Assembly (NCBI RefSeq): GCF_036226525.1
Contig: NZ_CP108487.1
Span: forward strand, 4,154,001 to 4,218,000
Direction of reading: 5' to 3'
Source: Kribbella sp. NBC_01245
GTDB lineage: Bacteria > Actinomycetota > Actinomycetes > Propionibacteriales > Kribbellaceae
Length of the DNA: 64,000 nucleotides
This document shows, in pieces, positions 60,840-64,000 of the stretch. How positions within the stretch are numbered: position 1 is the first letter of the stretch; every line of letters begins with the position of its first letter. The translations under genes and the position numbers were made by a program. The notes beneath the pieces were generated by a model. The model had not been told where the DNA came from, made no database searches, and saw nothing but the letters and a program-made list of their open reading frames with translations.

Positions 60840-61807
60840 TGGGTCTCCTTCTCGGTGGCAGCCAGCACCCGCAGGGTCTCCCGGGCCAGGTCAGAGGTCG
60901 TCACCAGGGTGCTCACCAGCCCGGCGCGCACCGCGGCGACCACAGCCGGCGCGCGATGCACCCCGGCGGCCAGAGCGACCCGTTCGGGCGGTCGACGCAA
61001 TTGTTCCACCGAGACGGCGATGACCAGTTGCTCCAACGGCGATTCGACCAGCTTGCCGTCGGCGTCGAACACGTGTCCGCTGACCTCCGCGACGGCTCCC
61101 GCGGCCGCCGCCTGCTGCCGGATCTCGGGCGAAACCGCGTCCCACACGGTCGAACAACCCGATCGCCAGGCACCGATCGCGACCACCGACACGTCGAGCG
61201 CGTCGGCCATGTTGAGCGTGTCCGCGATCCCCGGCTGCCTGCGCAGTGCCGTCACCGCGGCCGCGTCGTCGACAACCAACGGCGCATGTACGGCGTGCGC
61301 GGTCCCGCCCGCGAGGGCTGCCGCGCGACGCGCCAGGTCCATCGTCGTACCGCCGCCGCTCGGCGAATGCAGCGAACCGGCCATCTGGACGACCGTGCAC
61401 GGCGGCAGGTAACCGAGGTGGTCCACCATCGCGTCGACGGCCCGGCTCCAGGTCAGGCCGAGCAGGTCGCCATCCCGGACCAGCGGCGGCAGGATCCGCG
61501 CGGCGGCCTGGGCCACCTGCGAACGGACCTGCTCGGGCGATCCGGACGTGTCCGTGACCACGCAGCGCGCCAGCCCGAGGGCCTGCGCGAGCTCGTCGGA
61601 CAGCCCGCGATCGATGGGCGACGGGCTCTTCACCTGGATCTGCACGATGCCGCGACTCCGCGCCTCCTCGAGCAACCGGGCGATCTTGAACCGGCTCAGC
61701 TCGAGCTGTTTCGCGATGTCGACCTTCGAGGTGTTGTCCAGGTAATAGCGCCGGGCGACATCGGCCAGCAGCTCGTCGTCCGCTTCACCGTCGGCTTGCG
61801 ACTTCAT
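60836..61807 (-). CDS. SorC/DeoR-type sugar-binding transcriptional regulator
   Basis: 323 residues from the ATG at 61807; a GTG at 61816 is an alternative. The helix-turn-helix (YYLDNTSKVDIAKQLELSRFKIARLLEEARSRGIV) is followed by the SorC sugar-phosphate-binding domain with LLGLTWSRAVDAMVDHL, VQMAGSLHS, LAGGTAHAVHAPLVVDD and RVALAAGVHRAPAVVAAVRAGLV. Such regulators respond to phosphorylated sugars or polyols. It is the first gene of a two-gene operon with xylB and is divergent from the dehydrogenase/ABC operon, so it likely controls both. Confidence 0.9.
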   Translation of the reverse strand: MKSQADGEADDELLADVARRYYLDNTSKVDIAKQLELSRFKIARLLEEARSRGIVQIQVKSPSPIDRGLSDELAQALGLARCVVTDTSGSPEQVRSQVAQAAARILPPLVRDGDLLGLTWSRAVDAMVDHLGYLPPCTVVQMAGSLHSPSGGGTTMDLARRAAALAGGTAHAVHAPLVVDDAAAVTALRRQPGIADTLNMADALDVSVVAIGAWRSGCSTVWDAVSPEIRQQAAAAGAVAEVSGHVFDADGKLVESPLEQLVIAVSVEQLRRPPERVALAAGVHRAPAVVAAVRAGLVSTLVTTSDLARETLRVLAATEKETQ

Positions 61808-61898
61808 CGAATCCACACCCCAATCTGCCACCTCGGCGCCGAGCCCGAAGGCACCGGGTTGCCGCACGATAACCGGTTCCCGGCCACGCCACGAGATG

Positions 61899-61970
61899 TT
61901 GACACCCGTTGGACAAGCCCGTAGGAATGACATCACATCACATTTGAGCCAGCAAGTGCCCATATGAGCA
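61899..61970 (+). promoter_or_regulatory. Promoter and candidate operator of the polyol operon
   Basis: TTGACA (61899-61904), 17 bp, TAGGAA (61922-61927) is a good sigma-70-type promoter for the dehydrogenase gene. Downstream, CATTTGAGC (61941) and CATATGAGC (61961) form a direct repeat 20 bp apart over the expected transcription start, where the adjacent SorC-type protein could bind. Confidence 0.6.
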
Positions 61971-61983
61971 TCAGGAGGTCGGC

Positions 61984-62982
61984 GTGCGAGCAGTGGTCAT
62001 CGACGAACCCGGCAAGATTCGGGTCACGGACGTCCCCGAGCCCGAACCCGGCCAAGGCGAGGTCCTGGTCGAGGTCGGCGCCTGCGGGGTCTGCGGCACC
62101 GACCTGCACATCGCGGCGGGCGAGTTCCCGCCCACGCCGTACCCGATCGTTCCCGGCCACGAGTTCGCCGGCACGATCGTGGGCCTCGGCCCGGACGTCG
62201 AAGGCGGTTGGGCGGTCGGCGACAAGGTGGCCGTGGACCCGTCGCTGTTCTGCGGGCACTGCCGCCAGTGCCGCCGCGGCCGGGGCAATCTCTGCGAGAA
62301 CTGGAACGCCACCGGCGACACCGTGGACGGCGCCTTCGCCGAGCGCGTCGCCGTACCGGCCTCGACCTGCTACCGGCTCCCCGAGAACCTGAACTTCCAG
62401 CAGGGCGCGTTGATCGAGCCGGTCTCCTGCGCCGTACACGGGCTGCGCCGCCTCGGTGTCGAGGTCGGCGAGCGCGTGCTGGTCATCGGCGCGGGCACGA
62501 TGGGCCTGATCATGAGCCAACTGCTGATCGCGAGTGGCGCCCAGGTCACGGTCGTCGACCTGGCCGAGTCCAAGCTCGGACTGGCGAGCGAGTTCGGCGC
62601 GGTCGAGGTCGCCACGTCGACAAAAGGCTTGTCCCGCAGGGGCTTCGACGCGGCCGTCGACGCGACCGGCGCTACCCGGGCGATCGAGGACGCGTTCGAC
62701 GCACTCGATCGCGGCGGCCGGTTGGAGGTGTTCGGCGTGGCTGACGGCGAGGCCAAGATCACGCTGTCGCCGTTCCGGATCTACAACGACGAGATCCGCA
62801 TCGTCGGCTCGATGGCGGTGCTGAACAGCTATGGCGAAGCCGTCGAACTCGTTGCCAACGGCACCATTTCGTCGGAACGCCTGATCTCGCACACCTTGCC
62901 ACTGGACGATTTCGAACAGGCACTCGAACTGGTGCGGTCGGGGTCGGCGACGAAGGTCCAGATCCTGCCGAGGCCGTCATGA
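61984..62982 (+). CDS. Zinc-dependent alcohol (polyol) dehydrogenase
   Basis: 332 residues from the GTG at 61984, which follows AGGAGG by 6 bp. It is a medium-chain dehydrogenase: catalytic zinc ligands Cys37 (CGVCGTD) and His59-Glu60 (GHE), structural zinc cysteines 90, 93, 96 and 104, and NAD-binding [17 protein letters not shown]. The sorbitol/threonine dehydrogenase branch fits best. Beside xylulokinase it would oxidise a polyol (for example xylitol or D-arabitol) to xylulose. The ABC substrate-binding gene overlaps its stop by 4 bp. Confidence 0.9.
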   Translation: MRAVVIDEPGKIRVTDVPEPEPGQGEVLVEVGACGVCGTDLHIAAGEFPPTPYPIVPGHEFAGTIVGLGPDVEGGWAVGDKVAVDPSLFCGHCRQCRRGRGNLCENWNATGDTVDGAFAERVAVPASTCYRLPENLNFQQGALIEPVSCAVHGLRRLGVEVGERVLVIGAGTMGLIMSQLLIASGAQVTVVDLAESKLGLASEFGAVEVATSTKGLSRRGFDAAVDATGATRAIEDAFDALDRGGRLEVFGVADGEAKITLSPFRIYNDEIRIVGSMAVLNSYGEAVELVANGTISSERLISHTLPLDDFEQALELVRSGSATKVQILPRPS

Positions 62983-64000
62983 AAACACGCGTGATTGTTC
63001 TGCTCGCGATCGCGGCGTTGCTCGCGGGTTGTGGCGGCGCCGGCTCCTGGGGTGGCGGCAGCAAAGACCAACTCGTGGTCGCGATCGTCTCGAACTCGCA
63101 GATGTCCGACGCGATCTCCCTGTCGGACCGGTTCGAGAAGGAGCACCCGGGCGTCGAGTTGACGTTCGTCTCGCTGTCGGAGAACGAGGCGCGCGCGAAG
63201 ATCACCGCCTCGGTCGCGACCGGTGGCGGCGAGTTCGACGTGGTGATGATCAGCAACTACGAGACCCCGATGTGGGCCGCGAACGGCTGGCTCGTGAACC
63301 TTCAGCCGTACGCCGACAAGACCGAGGGGTACGACCCGGACGACTTCATCCCGACCGTGCGTGAAGCCCTTTCGTACAAGGGTGATCTCTACTCCGTGCC
63401 GTTCTACGGGGAGTCGTCCTTCCTGGTCTATCGCAAGGACCTGTTCGACCAAGCCGGGCTGACCATGCCGGATCGGCCGACGTGGCAGCAGGTCGCGTCG
63501 TTCGCCTCGCAACTCGATAAGCCCGAGCAGAACCAGGTCGGCATCTGCCTGCGCGGTCTGGCTGGTTGGGGCGAGAACCTCGCGCCGATGAACACCGTGG
63601 TGAACACCTTCGGCGGCCGCTGGTTCGACGAGAACTGGAACGCGCAGCTCAACTCCCCCGAGAGCGCCGAGGCGATCAAGTTCTACGTCGACCTGGTTCG
63701 CAAACATGGCGAGCCCGGTGCCGCGACGGCCGGCTTCTCCGACTGCGCGACGCGTTACAGCCAAGGCCAAGCGGCCATGTGGTACGACGCAACGTCGATG
63801 GTCGGCGTGGTCGAATCGCCTTCGGACTCGACGGTTGTCGGCAAGAACGGCTACGCCCAGGCGCCAGTGGTGAAGTCGAAGAGCTCGGGCTGGCTCTACA
63901 GCTGGTCCCTGGCGATTCCGAGTACGTCGAAGAACCCGGACGCGGCGTGGGACTTCATGTCCTGGATGACGAACAAGGACTACATGAAGCTCGTCGGCAA
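62979..64000 (+). CDS. ABC transporter sugar-binding lipoprotein, 3' end beyond window
   Basis: About 340 residues are visible with no stop before the window ends. The start ATG overlaps the dehydrogenase stop (ATGA). A lipoprotein signal with lipobox LLAGC (Cys18) is followed by a family-1 solute-binding fold: LSDRFEKEHPGVELTFVS, GEFDVVMISNYETPMWAANGWL, LYSVPFYGESSFLVYRKDLFD and WLYSWSLAIPSTSKNPDAAWDF. Relatives of this type bind sorbitol, mannitol or similar polyols. Permease genes are expected immediately downstream. Confidence 0.88.
   Translation, partial: MKTRVIVLLAIAALLAGCGGAGSWGGGSKDQLVVAIVSNSQMSDAISLSDRFEKEHPGVELTFVSLSENEARAKITASVATGGGEFDVVMISNYETPMWAANGWLVNLQPYADKTEGYDPDDFIPTVREALSYKGDLYSVPFYGESSFLVYRKDLFDQAGLTMPDRPTWQQVASFASQLDKPEQNQVGICLRGLAGWGENLAPMNTVVNTFGGRWFDENWNAQLNSPESAEAIKFYVDLVRKHGEPGAATAGFSDCATRYSQGQAAMWYDATSMVGVVESPSDSTVVGKNGYAQAPVVKSKSSGWLYSWSLAIPSTSKNPDAAWDFMSWMTNKDYMKLVG

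Overview
This is a high-GC actinobacterial chromosome segment. Gene content and style (many GTG/TTG starts, 4-bp ATGA overlaps, GlnR/NnaR-type nitrate control, LpdA, PknB-like kinase, LGFP-repeat amidase, deoC next to paired aldehyde dehydrogenase genes) suggest a Kribbella-like member of the Propionibacteriales. That genus guess is inference. No rRNA, tRNA, CRISPR array, prophage or intact insertion sequence was seen. The window opens inside a CobW-like gene and closes inside an ABC sugar-binding lipoprotein gene.

Layout. 0-6.8 kb: CobW-like protein, a repeat-filled spacer, an acyl-CoA carboxylase beta/acyl-CoA dehydrogenase pair facing a MerR regulator across a LiuR-like operator, a MarR regulator facing a Ddn-nitroreductase/hemerythrin fusion, and a GNAT acetyltransferase. 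7.0-16.6 kb: a six-gene nitrate/nitrite assimilation operon on the minus strand with every junction overlapping (narK, nasA, a NasB-NirB fusion, nirD, an NnaR-type HemD/winged-helix protein, a CbiX-type chelatase), preceded by five GlnR-like half-sites at exact 11-bp spacing. 16.8-27.8 kb: MMPL and Nramp-like transporters, a DUF1905 protein, a Tat-type secreted protein, an SMP-30 lactonase, an acyl-CoA carboxylase alpha chain, an anchored cyclophilin and a DUF1963 protein. 27.9-33.0 kb: cell-envelope proteins (GH76, SpoIID, PGRP/LGFP amidase, an actinobacterial membrane protein).

33.1-46.3 kb: lpdA, a gamma-glutamylcyclotransferase-like gene, a phosphohexomutase, two small hypothetical genes, a deoC-ALDH-half-ALDH operon that looks like a split ALDH16, a DHFR-like reductase, then a Ser/Thr kinase/secreted-protein pair facing an ECF sigma factor, a helical protein and a GT4 glycosyltransferase. 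46.3-54.4 kb: an S37 peptidase, a two-component system, and a five-gene operon (small secreted protein, MoxR ATPase, DUF58, vWA membrane protein, PDZ-less HtrA). 54.8-64.0 kb: methyltransferase, PepSY membrane protein, TolB-like propeller protein, and a polyol/pentitol locus (xylulokinase and SorC regulator facing a zinc alcohol dehydrogenase and an ABC substrate-binding protein).

The spacers carry unusual repeats: a roughly 130-bp-arm inverted repeat plus 44-bp tandem repeats (1.2-1.7 kb), three copies of a long palindromic element family (19.1, 48.0, 54.4 kb) and a 22-bp tandem repeat beside a 34-bp palindrome (54.6 kb). The best-supported biological finding is the nitrate operon, in which an in-frame NasB-NirB fusion retains a strong internal ribosome-binding site at the expected NirB start.
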